This document shows positions 1 to 12,141 of a stretch of DNA of 64,000 nucleotides, one piece after another (the stretch's first letter is position 1; every line of letters begins with the position of its first letter). Source of the stretch: Pararge aegeria. Its lineage: Eukaryota; Arthropoda; Insecta; Lepidoptera; Nymphalidae. The stretch is taken from positions 3,789,501 to 3,853,500 of the forward strand of contig NC_053204.1 in assembly GCF_905163445.1 (NCBI RefSeq). The letters run 5' to 3'. The notes beneath the pieces are model-generated. The model ran no database searches, was not told the origin of the DNA, and was given only the letters and a program-made list of their open reading frames with translations. The position numbers were made by a program, and so were the translations under genes.

Positions 1-1071
1 TAAAATCGATATCGATATTGACATCGATTTTAATATCGATACCGATATCAATTTTAATATTGATATCGATACGATATAGATATCGATCATATCGATATCG
101 ATATTATGATATCGATATCGATATTATGATACCCCTACCTCCCCGTGCAGGGAGTGGGTAATTTGCGCGCCTGCTGCCTTCCTTGGATGTGGTAGCAGTT
201 TCTCAGGCTCCCTCTCTCCGGAATCGAACCCTGATTCCCCGTTACTCGCGACAAACAATGGTAGTCGCAGAAACTCATTCCGATTACGAGACCTCGTAAG
301 AGTCCCGTATCGTTATTTTTCGTCACTACCTACCTACGATTTTGATATTTCGATATCGATATTAAAATCGATATCTATATCGATACAGATATCAATTTTA
401 ATATCTATATCGATATCGATATAGATATCAATATCGAATATATTATTTTAAAATCGATATTAAAATCGATGTCAATATAGATATAAATATCGATATCGAT
501 ATCAATATCGATATTATGATCGATATCTATATTTATATCGATATTGATATTTCGATATCGATATTAAAATTGATATCGATATCGATATTAAAATCGAGGT
601 CAATATCGATATCGATATTATGATCGATATCGTTATCGATATATATAATAACTATCGATGTCAATATCGATATTAAAATCGATGTCAATATAGATATTTA
701 TATCGATATCGATATCAATATCGATATTAAGATTGATATCTATATCTATATCGATATCGATATTAAAATTGATATCGATATCGAAATTGATATTTCGATA
801 TCGATATTAATATCTATATTGACATCAATTTTAATATCGATATCGAAATATCAAAATCGACATCGATATAGATATCAATCTTAATATCGATATTGATATT
901 GATATCGATATAAATATCTATATTGACATCGATTTTAATATCGATATCGAAATATCAAAATCGACATCGATATAGATATCAATCTTTATATTGATATTGA
1001 TATTGATATCGATATAAATATCTATATTGACATCGATTTTAATATCGATATTGATATCGATATCGATATTT
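1..1071. repeat. ATCGAT-type satellite, left block
   Basis: AT-rich array made of short words such as ATCGAT, GATATC, AATATCG, TTTTAATATCG and CAATATAGATAT in varying order, with no single fixed monomer. The part from about 800 to 1071 closely matches 10700-11070 and the reverse complement of 14600-14860, so it belongs to the same array as the blocks right of LINE A. It is interrupted by an 18S-like fragment at 131-333. No coding potential is credited: the long open frames are low-complexity Ile/Asp/Asn/Ser strings. Confidence 0.95.
131..333 (-). pseudogene. 18S rRNA fragment, circularly permuted
   Basis: The minus strand reads conserved 18S rRNA sequence from the 5' third of the molecule. 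Recognisable pieces are GGGAATCAGGGTTCGATTCC, AAGGCAGCAGGCGCGCAAAT, CACGGGGAGGTAG and GTGACGAAAAATAACGATAC. The order is abnormal. The piece that normally lies downstream (GGTAGTGACG to GGAATGAGT, about 330 down to 273) comes first and is joined to the piece that normally lies upstream (TTCTGCG to GGGGAGGTAG, about 272 down to 135). Both outer ends carry GGTAG, as expected if a circle of about 190 bp was opened at that point. Several substitutions and a 2-bp expansion in the GGAGAGAGGG run mark it as a dead copy. It is far too short to be functional rRNA. Confidence 0.88.
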
Positions 1072-1328
1072 TTCATTTCATTTTCATTTATTCATTTTCA
1101 TTTATTCATTTATTTCAAGTAGGCCTACTTTATAAGCACTTTTGAAACGTCAAGTATGCATGTTTGTGTGACTCTACCACCGGTTCGGAAAGCAGATTCT
1201 ACCGAGAAGAGCCGGCAAGAAACTCAGTAGTTGCTCTTTTCCAACATCAACATTTACAATCATTTTGCTATCTTGCGGGAGATGAGAGCGAGGCTGGCTG
1301 CTTCCATTCTACCTTGTCATTGAGGAAT
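1072..1328 (-). other. LINE A 3' UTR and tail
   Basis: Non-coding 3' region after the ORF2 stop. It contains the block around GAGCAACTACTGAGTTTCTT and TACTTGAAATAAATGAA that recurs at 29790-29950, 40376-40492 and 44996-45242, followed by an irregular A-rich tandem tail. The recurrence with matching 3' ends and different 5' extents shows it is the conserved 3' end recognised at retrotransposition. Confidence 0.85.
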
Positions 1329-3977
1329 TCATAGTAACCTGTATGTATAGTAACCTTGCTGTACTAGATGCGTTTTTACACATTTTTTAAATGTATGCAT
1401 TGGTAGGTCAAGAATTTCCTTAGGAATCATGTTGTAAAAGCGTATACTCAACCCCACAAAGGAGTTCTGCACCTTTCGCAGACGATATGCAGATATCACT
1501 AATTTATGACCGTTTCTGGTAAGTCGATTGTTAATTTCAGCTTTTGATTTATAAAGAGTAATATTTTGCCTCACAAAGACTATATTACTATAAATGTATT
1601 GCGAAGCTACTGTAAGAATACCTATTTGTTTAAATTTTTCACGAAGCGATTCGCGTGATCCAAGTTTATATATTGATCGTACGGCTCTTTTCTGTAGTAT
1701 AAATATACTTTCAATATCTGCAGCTTTTCCCCACAGCAAGATCCCATAGGACATAATACTGTGAAAGTATGCGAAATAAACAAGCCTAGCTGTTTCAACA
1801 TCGGTAAGCTGTCTAATTTTCCTGATTGCATATGCAGCCGAGCTGAGTTTACTCGCTAGGCTTTCTATATGGGTACCCCACTGTAGCTTACAATCTAAGG
1901 TCACTCCTAGAAAAACAGTGGAGTTTTCTATTTCAAGTGTTTCTCCATTTATTATGATGTTTTTATCATTTTTTTTTACGTTAGGCAAAACAAATTCCAA
2001 ACACTTAGTTTTTTTTGCATTTAAAAGTAAGTTATTAACAGTAAACCAGTCTGACACATGTGACAAAGCACGGTTTACGTCGTCAAAATTATCTTTGTTT
2101 CTATCAGTCTTAAAAATGAGAGATGTATCATCTGCAAACAGTACAATCTCACAAGTGCCCCTGACATGGTGTGGCAGATCATTTATATACACCAGAAACA
2201 ATAAGGGACCCAAAATTGAGCCTTGTGGGACACCCATTAAGGCAGATGATCCCTTAGACTTTATGTCTTTTACGCATACCCTTTGAACTCTATCACTTAG
2301 ATAAGAGGCAATTAAATTGAGTGCAACGTTTTTGATGCCATAGTGGCTTAGTTTTAATAACAACGTTTTGTGTTCAACGCAATCGAATGCTTTGGACAGA
2401 TCACAGAAAACACCAATGGCATTCTGCGAACGTTCCCAGGCATCGTAAATATGCTTTATGAGTCTTGCGCCTGCATCCGTTGTACTACGACCTTTAGTGA
2501 AGCCGTACTGCTCCGGATGAAGTAAGTTATTTACATTAAAATGATTTAAAAGTTGATAAAGTATAATTTTTTCAAAGACCTTACTAAGAGTTGGCAAGAT
2601 TGAAATAGGCCTGTAATTGTTAAGGTCATTTTTATGACCCGATTTAAAAAGGGGTATTAATTTACTACATTTCATTAGGTTCGGAAAAATACCCATATCA
2701 ACACATTCATTAAAAATTACAGCTAGATAAGGGGCAATAACGTCAATAATGTTAGAAATGACCATCACCGACATACCCCACAGATCACCGGTTTTTTTCA
2801 ACTTTAATAACCTGAAATTCTTTACAATATCTATTGCAGATATATGTTTAAAATTAAATAAAACATTGCACTCTTTAACATTATCTCTCAATATACGCTG
2901 AGCTGCTATTGGTGAAGAGCTTAGAGAATCTGTTAACAAAATGGGAACATTCTGAAAGAAGTTTTCGAAAGTATTAGCAACCTCCCTGTCAGACGTCACT
3001 TTATTGTTATCAACAATAAGTTCAAAATCCACATCACGAGATTTAGTTTTTCCTGACTCGTAATTAACTATTTTCCAGGTTGTTTGTATTTTGTTATCAG
3101 ATTTCATTATACTATATTTAATGTGTAGCGATTTCGCATTAGTGCAAACATTCTTAAATATTTTAGAGTATTTTTTTACGTGTTCTACGAAAGTTGGAGT
3201 ATGATTAAATTGTTTTTCATCATACAGCTCATACAACTTCTCCCTACTTTTATATATACCTACAGTAGCCCAGTCACTAAATTTTAATTTATTACTGACA
3301 TTGATGTGCTTAAAGTTGAATACTCTATTAAATTCGTTGTTTATAGTATTAAATAGTGCACTATAAAGACTGTCCGGATGAAAATGTTCGCACGCAATAC
3401 CAGGGATTTTCGCAGTAATTTCACGTTTAAATCGCATTAATTTAGTCTTAGTTATTGGCCTACACTTTATAATTTGTCTGCTTTTATTGATAGTATTTAA
3501 AACAGTAATAAGTTGACCACAATGATCTGACCTTAAATTATTAATTATTCTTTTATCTAAAATGTCACAATTGAAAAAAATATTATCTAAGCAGGATGCT
3601 GAAGTTGCAGTTACTCTAGTAGGTTCACTAAAAGTGTGACACAAATTAAAACATTTAAATAAGTTAAGCAATCTAGCAGTTGTTGCATTTTCTAGTAAAA
3701 TGTCGACATTGAAATCGCCACATACAATTACTTTTTTAGTAGAAAGACACAAACGCTTTAGTACATCCTCCATGACATTCTCGAAATCGCTAAAATCACC
3801 TGAAGGGGGTCGGTATACACTCACTATTATAAATCGCTCCAGCTCCACACAAGACAGTTCTGCAATGCGTTCAACAGAAAGACCAACTATGTCTTTTCGT
3901 TCTTTACAAATTATATTATTACGTACAAAAATTAAAGATCCCGTGACCGTGAATTGCAGTCCTTCTGAAGAACGCAC
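1329..3977 (-). CDS. LINE A ORF2: endonuclease (partial) and reverse transcriptase
   Basis: 882-codon open frame carrying most of ORF2. The endonuclease C-terminal part shows VYRPPSGDF (residues 54-62), CGDFNVD (86-92), the LDNIFFN region (130-136) and SDHCGQ (150-155). These are the usual active-site blocks of APE-like LINE endonucleases, which nick the target. The reverse transcriptase follows: LIPLFKSG (440-447), NYRPISILP (454-462), CDLSKAFD (525-532), GVPQGSILGPLLF (582-594), catalytic FADD (614-617) and FLGVTLD (689-695). The C-terminal tail has ILLWG (746-750). RT catalytic residues look intact. The N-terminus of this frame is not the true start: the endonuclease start lies in another frame upstream (to 4134) across a frameshift near 3940-3948. 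The element is therefore a near-intact but broken copy. Confidence 0.92.
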   Translation of the reverse strand: MRSSEGLQFTVTGSLIFVRNNIICKERKDIVGLSVERIAELSCVELERFIIVSVYRPPSGDFSDFENVMEDVLKRLCLSTKKVIVCGDFNVDILLENATTARLLNLFKCFNLCHTFSEPTRVTATSASCLDNIFFNCDILDKRIINNLRSDHCGQLITVLNTINKSRQIIKCRPITKTKLMRFKREITAKIPGIACEHFHPDSLYSALFNTINNEFNRVFNFKHINVSNKLKFSDWATVGIYKSREKLYELYDEKQFNHTPTFVEHVKKYSKIFKNVCTNAKSLHIKYSIMKSDNKIQTTWKIVNYESGKTKSRDVDFELIVDNNKVTSDREVANTFENFFQNVPILLTDSLSSSPIAAQRILRDNVKECNVLFNFKHISAIDIVKNFRLLKLKKTGDLWGMSVMVISNIIDVIAPYLAVIFNECVDMGIFPNLMKCSKLIPLFKSGHKNDLNNYRPISILPTLSKVFEKIILYQLLNHFNVNNLLHPEQYGFTKGRSTTDAGARLIKHIYDAWERSQNAIGVFCDLSKAFDCVEHKTLLLKLSHYGIKNVALNLIASYLSDRVQRVCVKDIKSKGSSALMGVPQGSILGPLLFLVYINDLPHHVRGTCEIVLFADDTSLIFKTDRNKDNFDDVNRALSHVSDWFTVNNLLLNAKKTKCLEFVLPNVKKNDKNIIINGETLEIENSTVFLGVTLDCKLQWGTHIESLASKLSSAAYAIRKIRQLTDVETARLVYFAYFHSIMSYGILLWGKAADIESIFILQKRAVRSIYKLGSRESLREKFKQIGILTVASQYIYSNIVFVRQNITLYKSKAEINNRLTRNGHKLVISAYRLRKVQNSFVGLSIRFYNMIPKEILDLPMHTFKKCVKTHLVQQGYYTYRLL

Positions 3978-4134
3978 TTGACAATATAAAGTTATCGATG
4001 TTTACTGCTACTTGTGTACCAGTGAGCCAGTGCTCAGTTATACACAAAATATGTACATTGAGTTTCTCCACAAACAGCTCTATTTCTAATTCTTTGCCGG
4101 TGAAGCTCTGTATATTTTGGTGTACAATGTTCAT
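3945..4134 (-). pseudogene. LINE A ORF2 N-terminus, frame-shifted
   Basis: Starts at an ATG at 4134, about 30 bases after the ORF1 stop. It encodes the endonuclease N-terminal block: HQNIQSF with the conserved Asn, then ILCITEHWL with the catalytic Glu. The frame runs out with FNFCT-stop near 3919. The expected next block, GSLIFVRNN, is found in the neighbouring frame, so a 1-base-class indel sits around 3940-3948 and separates the two halves of the endonuclease. By itself this disables ORF2 unless frameshifting occurs, for which I see no slippery site. Confidence 0.85.
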
Positions 4135-4163
4135 ATGGCAGAGCTCCTCCGTTGTCTTATTAA

Positions 4164-4979
4164 CTAGTTTAAATCATTATTAAATTTCTTAATAGTACTA
4201 GCGCAAGTACTAGGGTCAGTAATAGAAATAGAAGTACTTGAAGTACAATTTGTAAAAGTGTCAATAGACTTTGTTACAACAGTTGTAACAGTATCATTTA
4301 AATTATAAGCTAGTAAAAACGCTATCTGCTGCTTACACTTTTTAGGCAGATACAATTTATCTCTTGTCATTACAAATGATGACGTGAATTTATTAATGTA
4401 AAAATAAAAAATTGCGTCGCTATGACGGTATGTCAAATTATAGATTAATAAGTTTAATTTATAAATATGTTCATTTTGTTTTGAGTTTAGAGTGCCACAA
4501 TAAGGAAAGGCACACATTACAAACTTACATTTAGTTTTGTTATTTAAAAGCAGTAATTTTTCAATGCATCTTATAATCTGATGCTTTTTGACATTTAAAC
4601 TGTCCCCTAACAATAAGACAACATTTGTATGCCTATCTAGATTTTTTTCATTTAGGCTATTAATGACACAATCAAAACTAGCCCCCGGTGAACATATATT
4701 TGTCACTGAGTGGTTTAGGTAACAATTCATAATAGGACCTAAACCTCTACCTATTTTGTCAGATATTACTATACTTTGTTTTTTAGGTTTAGCAGATAAA
4801 GTAGAATTTAAGGATACAGGAACATGTGTTGCATTTCCAGACCTCTCTGGGCAAATATCCAAATTGTCAGTGAATATATTACTACAGTCTTGACTAGGTA
4901 TAGGTATGTCATGAGTACATTGACATTTATTTGTTAAAGACTCAAAACGAGCCATATTATACGTTCCTAGGGCTAACAA
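4164..4979 (-). CDS. LINE A ORF1, C-terminal part (possible SGNH-like domain)
   Basis: 271-residue frame just upstream of ORF2, so by position the second half of ORF1. It has a run reading VVLLLGDSLNVKK (about residues 120-132) followed by CKFVMCAFPYCG. This resembles the GDS box and following strand of SGNH/GDSL-type esterase domains known in ORF1 of CR1-group LINEs. The match is by eye and a catalytic His-Asp pair was not confirmed. The N-terminal part (zinc-finger or coiled-coil region) is missing because the element is cut at 5004. Ser/Thr-rich C-terminus; ends 29 bases before the ORF2 start. It could simply be an unrelated ORF1 type. Confidence 0.7.
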   Translation of the reverse strand: MLALGTYNMARFESLTNKCQCTHDIPIPSQDCSNIFTDNLDICPERSGNATHVPVSLNSTLSAKPKKQSIVISDKIGRGLGPIMNCYLNHSVTNICSPGASFDCVINSLNEKNLDRHTNVVLLLGDSLNVKKHQIIRCIEKLLLLNNKTKCKFVMCAFPYCGTLNSKQNEHIYKLNLLIYNLTYRHSDAIFYFYINKFTSSFVMTRDKLYLPKKCKQQIAFLLAYNLNDTVTTVVTKSIDTFTNCTSSTSISITDPSTCASTIKKFNNDLN

Positions 4980-5610
4980 CTCATCAGCTGCCTGGATTTG
5001 CTTATTGACATCGATAGTTATTAAATATATCGATATCGATATCGATCATGATATCGATATCGACCTCGATTTTAATATCGATATCGATATCAATATATAT
5101 AATAACTATCGATGTCAATATCGATATTAAAATCGATATCTATATCGATATCGATATCAATTTTAATATCTATATCGATATCGATAGAGATATCGATCAT
5201 AATATCGATATTGATATCGATATCAATCTTAATATCGATATCGAAATATCAATATTGATCGATATCGATATTGATAACGATATCGATATTAATATCTATA
5301 TTGACATCGATTTTAATATCGATATCGATATCGATAAAGATATTAAAATCGATGTCAATATCAAAATATCGATATAGATATAAATATCGATATCGATATC
5401 AATTTTAATATCGATATCGAAATATCAATATCGATATCGATATCGATATTAAAATCGATGTCAATATCAAAATATCGATATAGATATAAATATCGATATC
5501 GATATCAATTTTAATATCGATATCGAAATATCAATATCGATATCGATATCAATTTTAATATCTATATCGATATCGATGTCAATATCAGAATATCGATATC
5601 GAAATATCAA

Positions 5611-8341
5611 TATCGATATCGATATCAATTTTAATATCGATATCGAAATATCAATATCGATATCAATATAGATATCGATCATAATATCGATATTGATATC
5701 GATATCGATATCAATTTTAATATCGATATCGATATCGATATAGATATCAATCTTATCTATATCGATATCGATATAGATATTAAAATTAATATCGATATCG
5801 ATATTGATATTTCGATATCGATATTAAAATTGATATTTCGATATCGATATTAAGAATGATATCGATATCGATATTAGAATCGAGGTCAATATCGATATCG
5901 ATATTTTGATCGATACCTATATCGATATATATAATAACTATCGAGATCAATATCGATATCGAAATTAAAATCGATATTGATATCGATATTAAAATTGATA
6001 TCGATATCGATATAGATATCAATTTTAAAATCGATATTGATATTTCGATATCGATATTAAAATCAATGTCATTATAGATATTTATATCGATATCGATATC
6101 TATATCGATATCGATATAAATATTAAAATTGATATCGATATCGATATTGATATTTCGATATCGATATTAATATCTATATTGACATCGATTTTAATATCGA
6201 TATCGATATTAATCTCGATAGTTATTATATTAATCGATATAGGTATCGATCATAATATCGATATCGATATCAATTTTAATATCTTTATCGATATCGATAT
6301 CGATATTAAAATTGATATCGATATCGATATTGATAACGATATCGATATTAATATCTATATTGACATCGATTTTAATATCGATATCGATATTGATCTCGAT
6401 AGTTATTATATTAATCGATATAGGTATAGATCATAATATCGATATCGATATTGACCTCATTTTAATATATTGATCGATTTTAATATCGTAATTTGATACC
6501 GATATCGATATTGACATCGATAGTTATTATATATATCGATATCGATATCGATCATAATATCGATGTCGACCTCGATTTTAATATCGATATCGATATCAAT
6601 TTTAATATCGATATCGAAATATCAATATCGATATCAATATAGATATCGATCATAATATCGATATTGATATCGATATCGATATTAATATCTATATTGACAT
6701 CGATTTAAATATCGATATTAAAATAATATATTCGATATTGATATCTATATTAAGATTGATATCTATATCGATATCGATATCGATATTAAAATCGATGTCA
6801 ATATCAAAATATCAATATCGATATCGATATCAATTTTAATATCGTTATCGATATCGATATAGATATCAATCTTAATATTATTATTAATTATAATCAATTT
6901 TAATATCGATATTATCGATATAGATATTAATATTGATATCGATATCGATATTTATATCTATATCGATATTTTAATATTGACATCGATTTTAATATCGATA
7001 TCGATATCGATATAGATATCAATCTTATCTATATCGATAATATCGATATTAAAATTGATTATAATTAATAATAATTTTAAGATTGATATCTATATCGATA
7101 TCGATAACGATATTAAAATTGATATCGATATCGATATTGATATTTTGATATTGACATCGATTTTTATATCGATATCGATATCGATATAGATATCAATCTT
7201 AATATAGATATCAATATCGAATATATTATTTTAATATCGATATTTAAATCGATGTCAATATAGATATTAATATCGATATCGATATCAATATCGATATTAT
7301 GATCGATATCTATATTGATATCGATATTGATATTTCGATATCGATATTAAAATTGATATCGATATCGATATTAAAATCGAGGTCGACATCGATATTATGA
7401 TCGATATCGATATCGATATATATAATAACTATCGATGTCAATATCGATATCGGTATCAAATTACGATATTAAAATCGATCAATATATTAAAATGAGGTCA
7501 ATATCGATATCGATATTATGATCTATACCTATATCGATTAATATAATAACTATCGAGATCAATATCGATATCGATATTAAAATCGATGTCAATATAGATA
7601 TTAATATCGATATCGTTATCAATATCGATATCGATATCAATTTTAATATCGATATCGATATCGATAAAGATATTAAAATTGATATCGATATCGATATTAT
7701 GATCGATACCTATATCGATTAATATAATAACTATCGAGATTAATATCGATATCGATATTAAAATCGATGTCAATATAGATATTAATATCGATATCGAAAT
7801 ATCAATATCGATATCGATATCAATTTTAATATTTATATCGATATCGATATAGATATCGATATCGATATAAATATCTATAATGACATTGATTTTAATATCG
7901 ATATCGAAATATCAATATCGATTTTAAAATTGATATCTATATCGATATCGATATCAATTTTAATATCGATATCAATATCGATTTTAATTTCGATATCGAT
8001 ATTGATCTCGATAGTTATTATATATATCGATATAGGTATCGATCAAAATATCGATATCGATATTGACCTCGATTCTAATATCGATATCGATATCATTCTT
8101 AATATCGATATCGAAATATCAATTTTAATATCGATATCGAAATATCAATATCGATATCGATATTAATTTTAATATCTATATCGATATCGATATAGATAAG
8201 ATTGATATCTATATCGATATCGATATCGATATTAAAATTGATATCGATATCGATATCAATATCGATATTATGATCGATATCTATATTGATATCGATATTG
8301 ATATTTCGATATCGATATTAAAATTGATATCGATATCGATA
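5611..8341. repeat. Palindrome P1 (arms about 1.3 kb, 101-bp spacer)
   Basis: Left arm 5611-6925 and right arm 7027-8341 are reverse complements, with pair coordinates summing to 13952 throughout (for example 6179-6436 against 7516-7773, and 5786-6022 against 7930-8166). The spacer 6926-7026 contains ATCTATATCGATATTTTAAT and is not symmetrical. Agreement at every marker checked is essentially complete, including rare non-satellite words such as TAATTATAATCAATTTTAAT beside the spacer. The inverted copy is therefore recent, or kept alike by gene conversion. Confidence 0.9.
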
Positions 8342-8410
8342 TTAAAATCGAGGTCGACATCGATATTATGATCGATATCGATATCGATATATATAATAAC
8401 TATCGATGTC

Positions 8411-11400
8411 AATATCGATATCGGTATCAAATTACGATATTAAAATCGATCAATATATTAAAATGAGGTCAATATCGATATCGATATTATGATCTATACC
8501 TATATCGATTAATATAATAACTATCGAGATCAATATCGATATCGATATTAAAATCGATGTCAATATAGATATTAATATCGATATCGTTATCAATATCGAT
8601 ATCGATATCAATTTTAATATCGATATCGATATCGATAAAGATATTAAAATTGATATCGATATCGATATTTTGATCGATACCTATATCGATTAATAAAATA
8701 ACTATCGAGATTAATATCGATATCGATATTAAAATCGATGTCAATATAGATATTAATATCGATATCGAAATATCAATATTGATATCGATATCAATTTTAA
8801 TATTTATATCGATATAGATATCGATATAGATATCGATCATAATATCGATATTGCTATTGATATCGATATTAATATCTATATTTCGATATCGATATCTACT
8901 TTAATATTATTTTTAATTATAATCGATTTTAATATCGATATTATCGATATAGATAAGATTGATATCTATATCGATATCGATATCGATATTAAAATCGATG
9001 TCAATATCAAAATATCGATATAGATATAAATATCGATATCGATATCAATTTTAATATCGATATCGAAATATCAATATCGATATCGATATCAATTTTAATA
9101 TCTATATCGATATCGATGTCAATATCAGAATATCGATATAGATATAAATATCGATATCGATATCGATATTGATATTTCGATATCGATATTAATATCTATA
9201 TTGACATCGATTTTAATATCTTTATCGAAATATCAATATCGACATCGATATAGATAACAATCTTAATATCGATATTGATATTGATATCGATATAAATATC
9301 TATATTGACATCGATTTTAATATCGATATTGATATCGAGATCGATATTGACATCGATAGTTATTAAATATATCGATATCGATATCGATCATTATATCGAT
9401 ATCGACCTCGATTTTAATATCGATATCGATATCAATATATATAATAACTATCGATGTCAATATCGATATTAAAATCGATATTTATATCTATATCGATATT
9501 CTGATATTGACATTGATATCGATATAGATATTAATATTGATATCGATATCGATATTTATATCTATATCGATATTTTAATATTGACATCGATTTTAATATC
9601 GATATCGATATCGATATAGATATCAATCTTATCTATATCGATAATATCGATATTTAAATCGATGTCAATATAGATATTAATATCGATATCGATATCAATA
9701 TCGATATTATGATCGATATCTATATTGATATCGATATTGATATTTCGATATCGATATTAAAGTTGATATCGATATCGATATTAAAATCGAGGTCGACATC
9801 GATATTATGATCGATATCGATATCGATATATATAATAACTATCGATGTCAATATCGATATCGGTATCAAATTACGATATTAAAATCGATCAATATATTAA
9901 AATGAGGTCAATATCGATATCGATATTATGATCTATACCTATATCGATTAATATAATAACTATCGAGATCAATATCGATATCGATATTAAAATCGATGTC
10001 AATATAGATATTAATATCGATATCGTTATCAATATCGATATCGATATCAATTTTAATATCGATATCGATATCGATAAAGATATTAAAATTGATATCGATA
10101 TCGATATTATGATCGATACCTATATCGATTAATATAATAACTATCGAGATTAATATCGATATCGATATTAAAATCGATGTCAATATAGATATTAATATCG
10201 ATATCGAAATATCAATATCGATATCGATATCAATTTTAATATTTATATCGATATCGATATAGATATCGATATCGATATAAATATCTATAATTACATCGAT
10301 TTTAATATCGATATTAAAATAATATATTCGATATTGATACCTATATTAAGATTGATATCTATATCGATATCGATATAGATATTAAAATTGATATCGATAT
10401 CGATATAGATATCCATTTTAATATCGATATTGACATCGATAGTTATTATATATATTGATATCGATATCGATATTAAAGTCGATGTCAATATCGATATCGA
10501 TATCGATATTAAAGTCGATGTCAATATCGATATCGATATCAATATCGATATTAAAATCGATGTCAATATAGATATTTATATCGATATCAATATCAATATC
10601 GATATTAAGATTGATATCTATATCGATGTCGATTTTGATATTTCGATATCGATATTAAAATCGATGTCAATATAGATATTTATATCGATATCAATAACAA
10701 TATCGATATTAAGATTGATATCTATATCGATGTCGATTTTGATATTTCGATATCGATATTAAAATTGATGTCAATATAGATATTAATATCGATATCGAAA
10801 TATCAATATCGATATCGATATCTATATAGATATCGATCATAATATCGATATTGTCATCGATTTTAATATCGATATCGAAATATCAATTTCGATATCGATA
10901 TCGATATCGAAATATCAATTTCGATATCGATATCAATTTTAATATCGATATCGATATCGATATAGATATAAATCTTAATATTGATATTGATATTGATATC
11001 GATATAAATATCTATATTGACATCGATTTTAATATCGATATTGATATCGATATCGATATTGACATCGATAGTTATTAAATATATCGATATCGATATCGAT
11101 CATAATATCGATATCGACCTCGATTTTAATATCGATATCGATATCAATATATATAATAACTATCGATGTCAATATCGATATTAAAATCGATATCTATATC
11201 GATATCGATATCAATTTTAATATCTATATCGATATCGATATAGATATCAATCTTAATATAGATATCAATATCGAATATATTATTTTAATATCGATATTAA
11301 AATCGATGTCATTATAGATATTAATATCGATATCGATATCAATATCGATATTATGATCGATATCTATATTGATATCGATATTGATATTTCGATATCGATA

Positions 11401-11866
11401 TTAAAATTGATATCGATATCGATATTAAAATCGAGGTCAATATCGATATCGATATTATGATCGATATCGTTATCGATATATATAATAACTATCGATGTCA
11501 ATATCGATATCGATATCAATATCGATATTAAAATCGATGTCAATATAGATATTTATATCGATATCGATATATATATTATTATTATATATATATTAATTTT
11601 AATATCGATATCGATATATATAATAACTATCGATGTCTATATCGATATCGATGTCAATATCGATATTAAAATCGATGTCAATATAGATATTAATATCGAT
11701 ATCAATATCGATATTAAGATTGATATCTATATCGATATCGATATAAATATTAAAATTGATATCGATATCGATATTAAAATCGAGGTCAATATCGATATCG
11801 ATATTATGATCGATACCTATATCGATATATATAATAACTATCAAGATCAATATCGATATCGATATT
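8411..11866 (+). repeat. Direct repeat D, copy 1
   Basis: Matches 16415-19820 in the same orientation, at offset 8004 over its first 2.4 kb. The offset then falls to 7972 and 7954 after two indels: 32 bp near 10780-10810 and 18 bp near 11503-11520, both extra in this copy. It is also the reverse complement of 13571-16424 from 8981 onward. This copy alone has the 32-bp segment; it shares the 18-bp segment with the left arm of P3. Confidence 0.88.
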
Positions 11867-12141
11867 AAAATTGATATCGATATCGATATTAAAATCGAGG
11901 TCGACATCGATATTATGATCGATATCGATATCGATATATATAATAACTATCGATGTCAATATCGATATCGGTATCAAATTACGATATTAAAATCGATCAA
12001 TATATTAAAATGAGGTCAATATCGATATCGATATTATGATCTATACCTATATCGATTAATATAATAACTATCGAGATCAATATCGATATCGATATTAAAA
12101 TCGATGTCAATATAGATATTAATATCGATATCGTTATCAAT

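Larger units (their letters stand above)
1072..5004 (-). mobile_element. LINE A: 5'-truncated non-LTR retrotransposon
   Basis: On the minus strand the order is ORF1 C-terminal part (4979-4164), ORF2 with endonuclease and reverse transcriptase (4134-1329), then a 3' UTR ending in an A-rich tail built on AAATGAATAAATG (about 1072-1130). The 5' end stops abruptly in ORF1 at 5004 against satellite, the usual mark of incomplete target-primed reverse transcription. Flanks on both sides match sibling satellite copies, with at most a TATT target duplication. Further 3' fragments of the family lie at 22838-23030 (-), 27620-27760 (+), 29790-29950 (+), 39925-40492 (+) and 44990-45242 (+). The reverse transcriptase is of the CR1/Jockey group; clade placement is by motif look only. 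Confidence 0.93.
5005..12141. repeat. ATCGAT-type satellite, main left block
   Basis: Continuous satellite with the same vocabulary as 1-1071. Recurrent phrases act as markers of strand: TAATAACTATCGATGTCAAT and its reverse complement, GAGGTCGACATCGATATTAT, CAAATTACGATATTAAAATC and TATCAATCTTATCTATATCG. Their alternating orientation reveals palindrome P1 (5611-8341), a tandem copy of the block near 7361-7620 at 8331-8590, 9770-10030 and 11870-12140, and direct repeat D (8411-11866). TATCGATA words occur throughout. No gene seen. Confidence 0.95.

Noticed and set aside
131..333. Functional rRNA gene
   Set aside because: Only about 190 bases of 18S, in permuted order and with mutations.
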